DNA of 64,000 nucleotides from Larus michahellis (GCF_964199755.1 NC_133901.1:44857418-44921417); one strand, 5' to 3'; counted from the stretch's first letter, positions 13,936 to 27,358 are shown. Numbers and translations: made by a program. Notes: generated by a model not told the origin, from the letters alone.

Positions 13936-15929
13936 ATTCTGAGTTAAAAGCAGCTTCCTTTATTTCATGTCATAAAACGGTTCTACCCAGTGTTGTGCTG
14001 TGCAGAATGAGAGCAGGAGATTCTTCGTCTTTTACTTGCTGCTTCTAATCAACTAAAATTACAATATCCTATATTTACATTTTATTTTCTCTGTTGGACT
14101 CCTTGGTTTCTTGTAAATTGAATTATACCATGGAAAATGCCGGCAAAATATTAAATAAACATAAACACTTAATCTGAACTATTTAAGAAAATGTTAACTT
14201 TGTTTAGATGTTCTCTAGCTTGTTCTTCTGTAGTGAAAGGATGTATATTGAGATTGCTTTAGAAAAAGAAATCAAAACAGAATCATTTAATCGTGAAAAG
14301 CAGGCATCATTGTATTCTTGGTAGCTATTTACAACATTCTTTATTATGCAAAAGCTTTATTGCATTACATTACCGAGCATTATTTCAGTATGTATTAAAT
14401 AGCCCCAGTTTCGGAAAGTTTATAGACTGTATCAAAGCACATCCAATCAACCAGAACACAGCTGTTTGCCACTCTACTTTCTCTACCACGACAATTCAAT
14501 TTTAGACATTTCTTATTTAGACATTCTATGTCTTCAGACAGTTTTCCCTCTCCTGTATCTGAAATTGTTGTTTTAGTGCTGTATGGAGAAAGGTGTTAGT
14601 GATAAGATTTAAATTTACAATATCAGAAAGCGATACACTATTCCATTGAATAGAAACTGTGCCATTATGGGGAAACACAAGCTGCCCTGATAATGTGTGT
14701 TTCAGCTGTGACTGCGAAGGTGAGAAGGCAAATTTACCTTCTTTTGCATTCAAAGCTTGACCCAACACCCTGTTGGAAACACTGGAAAATATTTACATTT
14801 TTGTAAATATCCTTAATACTGAACTAATATTTGATTTTATTTTAGTGATTCATGGAAATACAAGTGTGTTGGACATTTTCTAGGTCAGTCTAGAGTCTTT
14901 CTAGATCAGACTTGAACTTTGTACTTGTTTAACAAATTGGGACAGTGAATGCTAACCTCATGTGCATTCTCCTATTTCAAAAACCAGCCAATATCTTTCC
15001 TGTGTTCCACCGCCTTTACCCTGGCAATTCTCAGAAGCTAAGCCAATGCATCTTACCTTCCAGTCCCCCTGCAACAGGTGAGTATTACTGGAGAAGAAGG
15101 ATCCTTCTTGTCTTTGGAGGCAATACAGCAGCTTCCTTCCTTATGGTCTTCCCATTTCTGTTGTCCAGCCACAGGTGGCACAACTAAGTCCTCTTCAGTA
15201 GATGAAGAGTCCTTAAACCAGGCTAGTTAGTGTTCACCCATGTATTTCTTTACTGACCATTTTAACTTGTCAATTTGTGCATTATCTGCTATATTCAGCC
15301 TGAGGAGGAATCAGCCCATGGAAGTTTTTATCAGGCCTCTGCTTTGGGCCCTGATTTGGGTAGGACTCAGTAAACAGGAGGCTTTTGTCAGATGAAAACT
15401 GCTGTTGAAGGTTTTGTCCAGCATAGCTGCAAGATGAAGCCCTCAACCTCCGAGCTGTCACTTCGGAGCGCTGATGAGCGAATATGCCATGGCAGCCCCA
15501 TCCCTCGGCTCCCTCCTCGGCTACCAGATCCTCCGGCCACCCCAGCAGTGCCACAGCAGCTCCCACCCCGAAACCCCAAGGCTGACAGTGCTGGGTGAGG
15601 GGACAAGGCTGGGCGAGGGGACGGTTCCTCCATCCCGCCAGGTTCCTCCATTTCACCAGACAGGGACAGGGAACAGGAGGGGAAAAAGAGGGAAGTCTGT
15701 CCAAACTGGTGACAAAAGCAAAGCTGGGCGGTGAATCCTGGATCAGCTCAGGTGAATTTAGATCAATTCAATGGATTTTATCTAATGCAAAACAAGAAGT
15801 GTCGTTTTTCTGATACTTATCTCATTTTTTCTCTCGTCTCTAAAGGGTTTTTTTGGTTTGCTTTTGGAATGGCTAAAAATTGCCAGATGCGAAGCATAAA
15901 GTCTAACAGCCGCCTTTTTGCATAGGCCA

Positions 15930-16330
15930 AACTCAAGCGGCGTTATTGTTGCAACACGCTGTTGCCGCCGGCTACATCCCTGCGGGGCCGCCGGCCTGAG
16001 CGGGGTGCGAGGGCCTGAGGAGCTTCCCGCCTTTTTCACGTGAGGGAGCCGGCAGCCGCGCGCCGGCGGGGCGCGCCGGGCCGGCTTGGCACATAGATAA
16101 ACTTTAGCGCCTGAAACCTCATTGTTCTAAAAAATAAAAATGCGCGGGAGCAAATTGTAGGAGCTCCTCAAGATCTTTAAGGCGTAGACGGACAGGATTT
16201 ACGGACTGAAAGCCCCCTCCCGTGCCGGGCCCGCAGGCCGGGCGCCGGTGCCTCAGGGGCCGTTCTGAGGTGGTTGCGGCGGCCGGCGTTATTCCTGCAG
16301 CGCTGCTGGGTTGTTCCCACCACAGCACAG
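15930..16330. promoter_or_regulatory. CpG island with no recognised gene
   Basis: A dense cluster of CpG dinucleotides stands out from the AT-rich surroundings, for example around 15963-16000, 16045-16085 and 16215-16290. A GC-rich shoulder extends left to about 15440. An E2F-like TTCCCGC lies at 16024-16030 and a perfect E-box CACGTG at 16037-16042. Unmethylated CpG islands normally mark vertebrate promoters, but no recognised exon lies within or beside it. Open frames here (such as 15282-15704 minus and 16222-16440 plus) look like by-products of GC-rich sequence. It lies about 8.6 kb downstream of the SH2D4B stop. It could be a non-coding RNA promoter, an enhancer, or an alternative start for something outside the window. 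Confidence 0.6.
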
Positions 16331-17580
16331 GCTCCTCCCGCAGTTTTAAAGACAGTAACTCAATTCGTGACCTTGTACGTCGCTGTGCATGGTTAATTAC
16401 TGCATTACCTTGGAGATTTTTATCCCATTTCAGATCCTGACTCCCCAGATAGTATTCTAGAAGTTGATGTGTTCCCTGCTACGTCTCCGTGGCATTTACA
16501 AGGATCCAGCCATCAGCTCCAAATCCCACACTTTCCCCATTGTCTCTCACAGCACATTGCTAATGTTAAACTAAGTTCATTACTGCATTTAATCTTTATT
16601 ACAGCTGATCACAAGGATGCCACCATTGTGCAGAAACAAAGTTATCAAAGAAAAAAATCTGAAAAACTACTATCTTTCTAGACTTTGAAAACTTCACTTG
16701 ATATTGAAACAGGTAAAGCAACATTAATTCAGTCTCAAGTAGAGCACTCTATTCCATTACAATTGCATTGATTTGCTGCTGATACAAAATGAACCACCAA
16801 AGACATTGATAAAAAAGCTTTATAAAGGGATATGGCAAGTGATCATCAATTACTAAAGTGTAACTTGAAATGAATTTTATCACCGTGGGCAGGAGCAGAC
16901 ACAGTATTACAGACAGAATATTAGCCAGGAGGCAGGTTTCTCCTTGGTTGTTGTGAATGTGGTTCATTATTAATAGGTCTGGGGGAGGAGGAGGGGAAAA
17001 AAATAAAAGCCACAATGCCTCTTGATTTATCTGGAGACTGTGGCCCAAAGTAAAAGCATCCAAGCCTTTTCAAATCACCTTGACTGTCTCCTTGGCAGAC
17101 AGAATATTTTTAGTCCATTGGATTTTGAACAACTTCCGAGAACAGACGGGTTAGCACTTCACAACTGTATGTGCAGTGCCGTAGAAAAGAATGAATAAAA
17201 AATGACCGGGCTGTGAAATCCTTATTTCCTCACTTCTTGTTGACTTCAACTAATTGTCTAAATGTCTACTCACCAATAGGAAAAAGATGTCTGCAACAGT
17301 TTCACAAAGCCTCCTTTTTCTCCTTTGCAAACAGACTCTTATCTAAGGTGGTATTTTTTTTTACTATCTTGGAAATATTTCAAGGTTTGAAAACTTTTCA
17401 CGCTCTCTTCTGACCACACATCTCCTCAAATAACCAGTTATCTTTGACAGAGGAGCTGATATCACAGTGACGTGGAACTCTGGATGAAGTCAACATTTCT
17501 AGTGCAGGTTAAGGTGAACGACTGCAGTCCAAGCTGTTCATTTTTGCTACACAACAATGGCTACTTTGTGGGATGTTTCT

Positions 17581-17610
17581 CATTTGCATGCAACCAGTTT
17601 ATTGCAAATG
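17581..17610. repeat. Inverted octamer-type motif pair
   Basis: CATTTGCA (17581-17588) and TGCAAATG (17603-17610) are exact inverted copies. The left copy completes a full Oct-factor octamer ATTTGCAT at 17582-17589. Confidence 0.85.
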
Positions 17611-18120
17611 TTTCCATTGGGTATTTGAATGTGTAGTCAAATACGTGTAGTTGTATTTCTTAATCGGAGACCTTCATCCAGGAGATTTCTGTTGTGACTA
17701 GTCACAATGACAACCTGGAAAATTATATCCTTTTTCCTGCAAAAGTTCATGAATAGGCTTAGTCTTTTACATAACAATAGGATTGATAGAATTAGCCTTT
17801 TTCAGAGAAACTGGAATAGCAAACTTAATTTCCATTATATTAGTTATTATTCCATTTAAATTAATTAATTTTCCGTGCTCACACTTTTTTGTTGTGTATA
17901 AATGGAAATCATACTGTAAGGATCCAAGCATGTAACACAAAATATTCAAAATTGTGAACAATATACATCAGTTCTTTTTTCTGAACCCACCCATCTTGGT
18001 AGCTTGGGTTTTTTTCTCAATAAAACATTATCTGGGGTCTTATTTAAACTTTCATAAATTTATTTCAGTTGTCAAATCAGATATTTAATAGGCTTGACAT
18101 TTTGAATAACTGTTCCCTGG

Positions 18121-18173
18121 GTATTTCCATTCTCCCTTAAAAGGAAACTAGCGTTAAGGGAGAGAATGGATAC
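18121..18173. repeat. Inverted repeat with 20-nt arms
   Basis: The left arm 18121-18140 (GTATTTCCATTCTCCCTTAA) pairs with 18154-18173 (TTAAGGGAGAGAATGGATAC) over 18 positions, with a 2-nt bulge on each side (TT on the left, AG on the right). The loop is 13 nt. Confidence 0.9.
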
Positions 18174-21100
18174 CTAATGAAATGTCAAAAACATTGAATT
18201 TCTGTATTGACTTTGCAGCCTAATGCAGCACATTTTCTTTAGGGCTGAATAAAAAATAGACATTTTTTGTGTTAAATTTGTGCATACTTCTTGTATTTTC
18301 TGCAATTAAAAATGCCTTTAGATAGTTTTAATCTTTTTTACTCTAAAAAATTGAAACCACTTCATGAAGCTTTGCATTTTGAAAACAGAATGTTTCTCCA
18401 TTAAAAAGTGTCAATGGAAGATTTTGGAGTAGCTCAATTTCTTTCTGGAGGAAGTGAAAAGTGATTCCGGTGGGCAGTCCTTATAAATAATTTTCATATT
18501 TATCAACTAAGGATTCCCACATGAACTCCAGTGGATGTTGTGGGGGCTCAGCATTGGAACTGGGTGAACATTTTCATCCCATAGAACAGCTTGCTCACAT
18601 GCACAGCTCTTTACTGTTTTGTTATTAAAATATGTAGATAGGTTCCAATATAGCACATAGCATACTGAAATTCAAAATGGATGAACCAGTGTGCTCTGAG
18701 TACAGCACATAAAAAGTAACAAAATACTGTCTAGCAGTCAGACCAGAACTGTATACATTTAGTCATCACCCTTAGAATTTTACTTTTTTTTTCTGGGATT
18801 CCCTGAGAGAAAATGTTAATGGTAAAAATGATAATGAAATGTATGCCTTAATACATCTTCCATAAAGTTGGATTTGAACAACTTACTAAAAACATATTTC
18901 TCATTAGCATCACGCTATCATAAGCAAGATGACTTTGAGAACCAAGAACAAATATAAGTGCAACGGGCTGTCTTACTAATTGCAGAGCAGTGTTCAGTGT
19001 ACAGCTCTCAAATGACTTGCTGTAATATTTAAGTCCATTATTAAGCTTAAACTCCTAGGTGAGAAGACATCTTCTTGTTTACAATACTGACACCATTTCC
19101 TACAGGAGAGGAGTATAACCAGGGATAGCTTTATTCTTTGTTAGCTTTTTAAGTGCTATAAAAATTACATTGAGAAGTTCATTATGCTTTATGTGGTAAG
19201 CAGTAGCTTCTACATTCTGATATCCTGATAGCGATGTATAATACATTTTAAAATCCTCTGCCCCAAATATCACACAAAGATGCATATTAACTCTTGTTAA
19301 GACAAGTATTTCTGATTTTCCTTTCAGACAATCTATCTTCTATGAATTTGTGGAATAGGAAGTGCATTAAAATTGGCCACATCTTCACATGCATTGACCA
19401 TTAATGACAATCATATAATCAAAAGAATTATCTTCTACCAAACAAGAATTTGCAATCACTCCTAGATCTATATACATACATATACAAAATATGTCTTCAC
19501 CATGTTCTTGATCTACACTACTTCTGCACCATTCCTGGGGCACTGGAATATTACTCATTCAACTCCATTTGGGCCCTTTTCACATCCAGTATGAATGCCT
19601 TCCTGTTGCTGTTGTGTAAGGGAAAAGTAGTGACGATAGGTCTCAGCCTTGATCCTCTGAATGCTAAGCAGGAAATACACTGCATCTCAGGAAATACTTA
19701 ATTCAAGACTTCGCCTGCTGTTATACCTATAATCATATGAAATAAGACAGTCCTACATTCTCTGTTTTCTCTCCAGTGCTCATGAGCGTATGACCTTCTC
19801 CCACATACAGTTCTCACTAAAACTGAGAACAGGGGAGAAATGGCAGCTAAACCTTAAAGGAGACATTAACATGCTAAGAGTTTTCTTTGCACATAGATCA
19901 AACACAGACAATCAGGACCAAACTAAATGTCCAATCTCTTTTGAAGTTGTTTCTCCTCCATAAGAAAAAACACTTATTGATGCTTAATAAAGATACCATA
20001 AAATGAGGTTACCTTCATTTAGAACTACTGGAAGAAATTCCAAGAGAGAAGAAACCAAACTCATTGAAGGCTCCAGCCTAGTAGAAAATTTGCATTAGCT
20101 ACAGGTCATAATGTAAATATACAAGCTACAGGACTAATCACTAGCAATAAACAAATATTTGAAGAGAAGGTTTCACACAGCACTTGCATGGCAAGAAATT
20201 AGCTGTAAAAATCAATTATGCATCATTATCATCAGACATTATGTATCCAGAAGATACATCTCAGGAAGCACAGATCAAACATCTGGTCAAGTGCAAACAC
20301 CTCATTCTGCAATTGATAGCCCAGCCAGGGACACATTATTACTGCACAGAGGTCACCAACCCTATCTTCTTGGGAAGGAAAAAACGCATCTTAAAGCAAA
20401 GACATAATAAAACAGAAAAGAAAGTCAGTCCTTGAAAATCATTAAAAAAATAACCCCCAACTTGTAAATTATGCACACAAATTTATTCATACAAAGGAAG
20501 AGAAAAATTTCACCCACTCTGAACTACCACTTTTCACTTGAGACCAGGTTTATGTTGTGGCATTATGTAAAGAGAAGAATTTAGACTGCAGTGAAATGTG
20601 TTGTATTCAGGTCTGTGGGAACTCAGGGGAAGAATGAGCAGAAGTAGATCCCTAGTTCATACAAAACTGAATTGTTTTACTGTAGTCAGTGTATTAATCT
20701 TGGCTCAAGAAATAGGTTTTATTAATTTGATTCAAAGTCATTGAAATTTAGTGGAAATTCTCACTCTGAATCTGGTCTTTGGAAACAGTTTCTACTCAGC
20801 AAGTCTGAAAATAATCTCTGTTACAACTAAAATTTTTAGATACTACTTTCTTGAGGCAGGAACTGTCTTCTTTTGCTCAGTACTTGTTCAACACAATAGG
20901 GATTTAGTACTTAATAGTTGACCTGGACTATTCTTTTATAAAATTAATATGTAAATACTCATACTACATAATTATTTCATTGCAGTAATTACAAGAGGTA
21001 ATAGACTGGCATCTAAATTCTTCAAGTAGCCTTGAAAATCTCATCCATGATTACTGTAAATTTCTTTGCTTGCTTTTTGTTCTCTTCAAGAGAAGAGAGC

Positions 21101-22319
21101 AGTATTAAATTGCAGATGTGTATGTACAATAACAGATGAAAACAAAATTAGAAAGAATGGATGCATCTGTGGATTCAGGAAGGAGAAAGAATAAATCCTC
21201 AAAAGCTACTTTTTCAAAGATATGTGCAAACAAGCTTGGGACCTTGTGTGCCATATTTTATTGCTGTGAAACAGATATGAAGAAAAATTCGATTCATTTA
21301 AAAGTTTAAAAGTTTTCCTTATTGCTGTAGCATTTTTTTTATGAAACAGAATTACCATAATAGGACTCTCAGTGTATTCCCAGTGGTCTCATTGACAAGA
21401 AATATTGACAGGAAATCTTATAATGAAAATCCATAACACACACCTCTTACAACTCAACAATAGCTACCACTAGAAAAACAGATCAGAAAGTAAGACTTGA
21501 AGGTCACTGTGTAATAGAATAAAGCTAGCCATTCCAGACAATGAAACTGCAGCACTAAAAAGATTTTGTATACAGTGATGAACAGCTTCAGACAGCACTA
21601 AATGTAGAGGCAGACAGTGTGAAGCAGATGCAGCATTCAAGGCTGCAGTAAGGACCCGCTCAGCTTTTACAGACTGAGAGTGTAAAGTCTAGCTCCAGGG
21701 TAGATTTAGCTCAAAGCTGAAATTTTGGAGACTTGCAGAGCAAGAGGTAGCAGTGCCCAGTCTTACTCCCAGGGTATCAAAACTCCAAAATGCTTTCATA
21801 ACAATGGGATAAGAACATTTTCCCCTTTCTTATTTTCTTCATTTTCCATATTTACTCCTTCACTGCTTTCTCATCTATTCTTCCTACTAGCTGGTTACCA
21901 TTCCATACTCCCATCTATTTTCTGTAAGGCAACAAGAAGCATTTGTTAGCTTAGAAAACATCTCCACACTTGTACCTTGCCCGCAGCCCTCAAGTATATT
22001 GGCAGCAGCTGCACATCTCTATCAAGGAAAGCTTCTGTTCTTAATTTCTGCTTGCTATGATCTCCTTTTGTTTCCTTCAGAATTCATCTTCAGTTAAGTT
22101 GTACTGTATTTTACTGCTGCTGCTTCTGGTTATGTATCGTTGAGTTTTTCTGTCCTGGCAACTCTATGAATTTGCTGGCTATTTTTCATTATTTCTGTGG
22201 GGCTATGGGGAAAAAGAAAAGCAATTCCTTTACTTGAGAATTCTGACATTTATTAGCATAATAAAACTCTCAGATGAAATTGCAGTTTTCCAAGTAATTT
22301 CATTTGCAGGGGAACTTAC

Positions 22320-24888
22320 AAGGGATTTATTTTAAAGCCAGGTAAAACCTAGAATAAGAAATGGATGGAACACAGACAGAAAAGTTTAGAAAACAAAAAG
22401 TAGGAAATGTGCTCCGAAGTGAAAATGATGATGCTGTTGTGATGTTAATGACATCACAAGAGGACACAGGACTGGGTGTATTCTCATCCTGGATCACATA
22501 CCAGTCTTCTCATTTAATGAAGACTATAGATCCTACTAGAGGCCTACATAAGTAGTCTACAGAATTGCAGAGCAGTATTCCATTTCGAGAATCCAGCCCC
22601 CGGTGACCTGCAGAGGAACACACTTTAACAAAATTCCCAGACCATTTGGGTATCTTGACCTTTTTATCTAGCTGCCAAGTCACTTTGTTTCTCAAGGTAT
22701 CAGACACATAGCTAAAGAATGCCCTACTTCTATGAGCCTACTCGCTGTGAAAAGCCCAGCTGTCATCTTACCTGAGCACTATGCACTAAGAACGGCTGCT
22801 CCAGCTAATAAGCATCGCTTATTTGCTGCGTCCTGATTTGCTTTGTTATGAGGTGCTAACAGTAACTATTTAAAATCTCCTGATCCGGTGTCCCAAGTGA
22901 TTAATACTGAAATTGTCCAGCTAAGTCTCCATGGAAAGTTCATAACAATTTTCTTGTCATGGGTCACAAACGTTGATGGATTACGTCACACAAAAAGCAA
23001 CGTTAACAAAAGAAAACTTTCTTGAACAACAATGAAGTTTGTCTGCAAAAACCTGTACTTTAATATGGGCTAACTGTAGAATTAATTATGAAAAACTTGT
23101 TGCTATTATTACTACAGGTTATTATTATTATTGTAGCACCTTAAATGTATAGTGTACTTTATAAGCTTGGACAAGACAAGTTTCTTTTCCTAGACAAGCT
23201 TACCATCTTGGTCAGAAAAAGTATAGACGGTAACAGTGAGTCAAGAGAAACGACTATTTGAGGAGAGATGGATTTATGTGGTGTTCGTGAGGGAAGTCTA
23301 CACTGGGATTTGGGAGAGAACCACATAGGAAATCAGAGACTGCCCAAAGCAGTAACTTGTAGAAATATACTATGTGCCGCTCCTATGTTTTCAGAGATTC
23401 CCAGGAAAAAATTAACCATGGAAGCAAAGTAACACATACAGATTGGTCCACTTTACACCTCAAAATACACGTCACATATTAAAAAAGTACTGAGAACTCT
23501 GAGACTAACCAATAGGTACACAACTACTTCCCTCATGTTCCCCTTCACTCTTGAAACAAATCAGTTGCATACAAAACTGTCACAACCCTGTTATTTGAAA
23601 TATTGTCCTGCAAAATGAATGTTTGGAGCTGAAAAGAACACTTCTATACCCAGCCATTTTTATCTGACCATTCATGGGAACAGAGCAAGGAACACAGGAG
23701 GGTAAGAGTAACAGTTCTGCAATTCTTTCACTCCAGAATTGGCTGCCTCGGTAGTATCCAGCTTAGCAGTGAAACAATGCAGCACTACATCTATACAGTG
23801 TGACAGCCCAGAGTGCAAGGACTGCTAAAACACAAATTTCAGGAGGGCACATTAATTAATGTGATGAGACTTTTTTTATAGTCCAAACACTAAGCAACTG
23901 CACCGTAGATCTACGCTACAGGCTATATTCATGGGGTTTAGTATGGAAAACAAATGGATCAAGAACACAATGTGTGCATCTTTTTTTAAACATGAAATAG
24001 CATGATGTAATTAGTTGCACCTTTTCTATGGAAAAATATACCGCCTCCACCTTCACTCATAGCTCAGCTAAGGAAAATATTTTGTCCTATAGCAAAGTAA
24101 AGCTAAGAATCTCCAGCATGTATCTTGCACAACAGAAAGCAGAAAACAGAAAACATGAGAAGGCCAGTGAGAGGAGTTGTTGCTGCAAATCAAACTGCTT
24201 TCATTAGAATAACTAATTTAGAATAAACTGTCCACTTCCAGTACAGGGGTAAAATTCTTTCCAAGGCTGATGGACTGCATGAAATTGTAAATAAAATGTG
24301 ATTGACCTTATTCTCTCTCTGCTATGGTGAACTTTGTAGGCTTGAATTCAAAAGCACAATGGCAAGTTTCCAGCGATGCCTAACCATTTAAGCAATCGCA
24401 AACTGCAAAAGGACATTGTAAGACTGCTTCACTTATTCTCAAAAGTCCACCACTGAGTAATGAGATTGACAACAGAAACTGACAAACCTTGCTTTAGAAA
24501 AAAGAATCTGTTCACCAATATTGGTACTTCATACAACACTCTATGAATAGTTCCTTCTTGCTGCACTTTGCAGTTTCAATCTCAGACATTACGGAAATTA
24601 AGATAGGAACTTAGCATGCAGTGCAATTGGCCAGAACCCCTTGAAAAATTTCTGGGAACAGTCCTCATTTGTAATTTGCCAGTAATTTCTCACGTTTAAA
24701 ATTTTAGCAATATGAATAGTGACGATAATTCAGATGCAAAACAGAAATATTTGGGCCTTCTAATGAGGATACTTTTTGGCCACAGGACCAGTGGTTTTGG
24801 AAGTTTGTTAACTACTTTTCAGTGTTTACTTTTGTAGCTATCTATTACTACAGCTATCCAGAACACATTCCTGTTAGTCCTGGATCAG
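22320..24888 (-). other. Presumed SH2D4B 3' UTR zone, end undetermined
   Basis: The terminal exon must continue left of the stop codon at 24889, so some of this interval is 3' UTR. It contains no other recognisable gene. Minus-strand polyadenylation hexamer candidates are the complements of 23059-23064 (ATTAAA), 22513-22518 (ATTAAA) and 22326-22331 (AATAAA). A short ATT/TTA triplet run lies at about 23119-23132. The extent is an inference; only transcript data would fix it. Confidence 0.35.
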
Positions 24889-24981
<93 letters not shown>

Positions 24982-25072
24982 CTAGAAAGAAAAAAAACAA
25001 TTAAAACATCATTCATAGATGCCTAAACCTTTCCCTGTGTTCTAAGAAAAGTAACTGACCATCACTCCACTG

Positions 25073-25089
25073 TAATTGGTAACCAATTA
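25073..25089. repeat. 17-bp palindrome carrying two CCAAT motifs
   Basis: TAATTGGT, one A, then ACCAATTA: a perfect dyad about 90 bp upstream (in gene sense) of the terminal exon acceptor. Confidence 0.95.
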
Positions 25090-26957
25090 TGAATAAACAC
25101 TTGATAAAATAAGTACAGACCAGCAAAAGGATCCTATCAACTATTCATCTTCTTCATGCTTTATCTCGTACTAACACCAGTATTAATTTGTGCTAGTATC
25201 AAACAGTGAAATCAAACAGTTAGTGTACAAAAAAGGCTTTGATTTGGACTACCTGTAAGTTGTTACACTACTTAAGAAGAACAGCTACAGATGCCTATAA
25301 AGGATGTTCTCAAGGGTTGATTTAACAGGCATATGCTGGTTCTACTATGCTACTTCCATAGCCTTTGGGACGAAGGAAGCTCCCCCAGGAAGACTGAGCA
25401 AGAGCTCAATGGTGAGTGCTCACACACAACAGTAACAGCTTTCTGACTGATTACAGAGACGGGAAAAGATATTAACCTTGCTAGGGTAAAGACAGTCTTT
25501 ACAAATAGCACCTATTCTCCTTAATTAAACACCCACATGCCAAGTCTGTCATTCCAGTAATTGATTACCAAGGTGAATACCAAAAAAAACTTACTGGAAA
25601 AGCAGAGAATTTGGTCTTTGCACTTATTGCTAGAGTAATGATACTTCATTTTTATTTTTGTACAAGTTTAAGATTTATAGATGCACCAAAATGAGCCAGA
25701 ATCCAGAATTACATTGACTAAAATAGCAATCCTTCATCAAAAGTTTAGATCCAAGTTATGGTTCTATATATAGGCCTAACATTTTCAAAATTTAATCTAG
25801 TTTCTATTGAATATCAACGGAAATTTGGTGCCTGATTTCCTCTAAACACATGCAGGCTCCCAGTTGTGGTTCCTTCCCGATTGCTACATCAGACTGAGAA
25901 CAAGTTTAGAAAGTTACTGCTCAAATTAAACACTTTCGAGAAGCTTATGAGGAAGTAAATACAAAGATTTAGCCATTTTCTTGGATGTATTATTGCTGCT
26001 TTCCACACAGTATTTAAATGCAAATAGTAATAAGAGAAAATGCATGCTCACACCCTCTTCTGTAAGAAGTTTGTTCTTCCAGCTAATGGTTACCACCTCC
26101 TTGTATCTGTCAGCTGAGTTGCTTGAGCAACCTCTTCTTAATTTTTTTAAATCAAAATGAAGTGATTTTAGGGGAATAAATATAAGGAAATAAAAAAGTA
26201 GTTATGCCAGTTATACCAGCCCTGCTTATTTTGAATGAAAGTGAAAAGGTCCCTCAAAGAGAACTCCATGCAACTTTCGGGGTGGGGAAGTATACTCTTG
26301 CCAAAAATAGTCCTGAGGAAGCAGCAACTTTTCCAAACAATATAGCAATAGCCACAAGAGAAAGTGCACCTGCAACGCAACCATTTACATAAGGATCACA
26401 TAGTTGGTTACCAGAAAGCTTTGGGACACTTGACAAGGTACTTCATCACAAACGGAAGGCAGAAAATCTTCACAGAAAACCATGTGAGAGACAGGATAAG
26501 ATGCCTCCTGAAGTGATTGCCTAAGAGACCAGTTTAAATATAGCTATTAAGCTAGACAGTTAACAGAGAATTGTGTGGTGAAATTAAAGGTGAACCAGTT
26601 TCTCTGATAGGCTTACTACAGGGGGAGCTATTATCAGGGGACAGCTAAGAAAACTTTTTTTTTTTTTTAAATGCCAGGAACTAAAAGCCATTCTGCTTCT
26701 GACAAGTGCCCTACAGCTGTCTGTAAACAGATGTGTTTCCAGTACAGTGATTGCCTAGGATAAGCTGTGGTGAAAATATCGGAACATAGGTGGAGCAGAG
26801 ATGTTTGAAATCAGTTGTCACCATCACCCCTCTCCAGGAGCACAGGGGATACTACTTCAGCCAGAGCTCCTACACCCAATGCCTGACAATCAGCATGTGA
26901 GGTGTTGTATGTGCACTTTTCTTTCTGTGACAAGGCCCTGGTTAGACACTTTCCAGT

Positions 26958-27290
26958 TGTACTGGGTCTGGCTGAGATGGAATTAACTTTCTTCACAGCA
27001 GTCTGTACGGTGGTGTGTTTTGAATTTGTGGCTAAAACAGTGTTGATAACACACTAATGTTTTGGCTATTGCTGACCAGTGCTTGCACAGTATCAAGGCT
27101 TTCTCTTTTTCTCACTCAGGCCCTGGTGGCAGTGAGTAAGCCGGGGATAAGCAAGGAGTTGGGAGGGGACACGGTCCAGCTGGCTGACACAAACTGGCCA
27201 AAGGGATGTTACATACCGTAATTTCATGGTCGGCAATAAAAACTGGTGTAGAGGAAGAAGGGGGTGGGGTTGGCTTCCAAGGTGGCGATT
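26958..27290 (+). mobile_element. Truncated solo LTR of an avian endogenous retrovirus
   Basis: The element starts with the LTR-type TGT and TGTACTGGGTCTGGCTGAGA. It continues through GATAACACACTAATGTTTTG and GCTATTGCTGACCAGTGCTT and reaches a polyadenylation hexamer AATAAA at 27235-27240, with the G-rich run typical of these LTRs just after. From memory this is a widespread LTR family of birds; I cannot assign the exact Repbase name or class. Similarity fades at about 27290, before the expected 3' CA end, so the copy is 3'-truncated. No gag, pol or env sequence flanks it. It sits in the last intron of SH2D4B, antisense to the gene. Confidence 0.8.
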
Positions 27291-27358
27291 GAGAGAGAAT
27301 TTCATCAAATTAGGGAGGAAATATTTTGTGGTCAAATGTGACACCTACTATTCTCCCA

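Larger units (their letters stand above)
1..15400. other. Gene-free AT-rich intergenic DNA
   Basis: I recognise no conserved protein segment on either strand; all open frames are short and low-complexity. The stretch contains (CT)7 at 349-362, A16 at 2044-2059, a 38-bp tandem duplication at 4801-4879, T14 at 5117-5130, A9/A18 runs at 12389-12418, a short internal repeat at 12625-12675 and a possible CR1 tail at 13885-13935. In human, the side of SH2D4B away from TSPAN14 is a long interval before NRG3, which fits a gene-poor stretch. Confidence 0.7.
16350..22300. other. Gene-free AT-rich intergenic DNA between CpG island and SH2D4B 3' end
   Basis: No coding segment is recognised. Two inverted repeats are visible: an octamer-type pair at 17581-17610 and a 20-nt-arm hairpin at 18121-18173. 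Otherwise I see only short A/T runs. Confidence 0.65.

Noticed and set aside
15071..15085. Strong CAG|GTGAGT donor-like site on the plus strand
   Set aside because: No convincing exon lies upstream. Isolated consensus donors also occur elsewhere (for example near 10762 and 43415) and are expected by chance.
15282..15704. 140-codon open frame on the minus strand beside the CpG island
   Set aside because: Open frames are common in GC-rich sequence because stop codons are rare. No conserved motif is seen, and overlapping frames on both strands are equally open.
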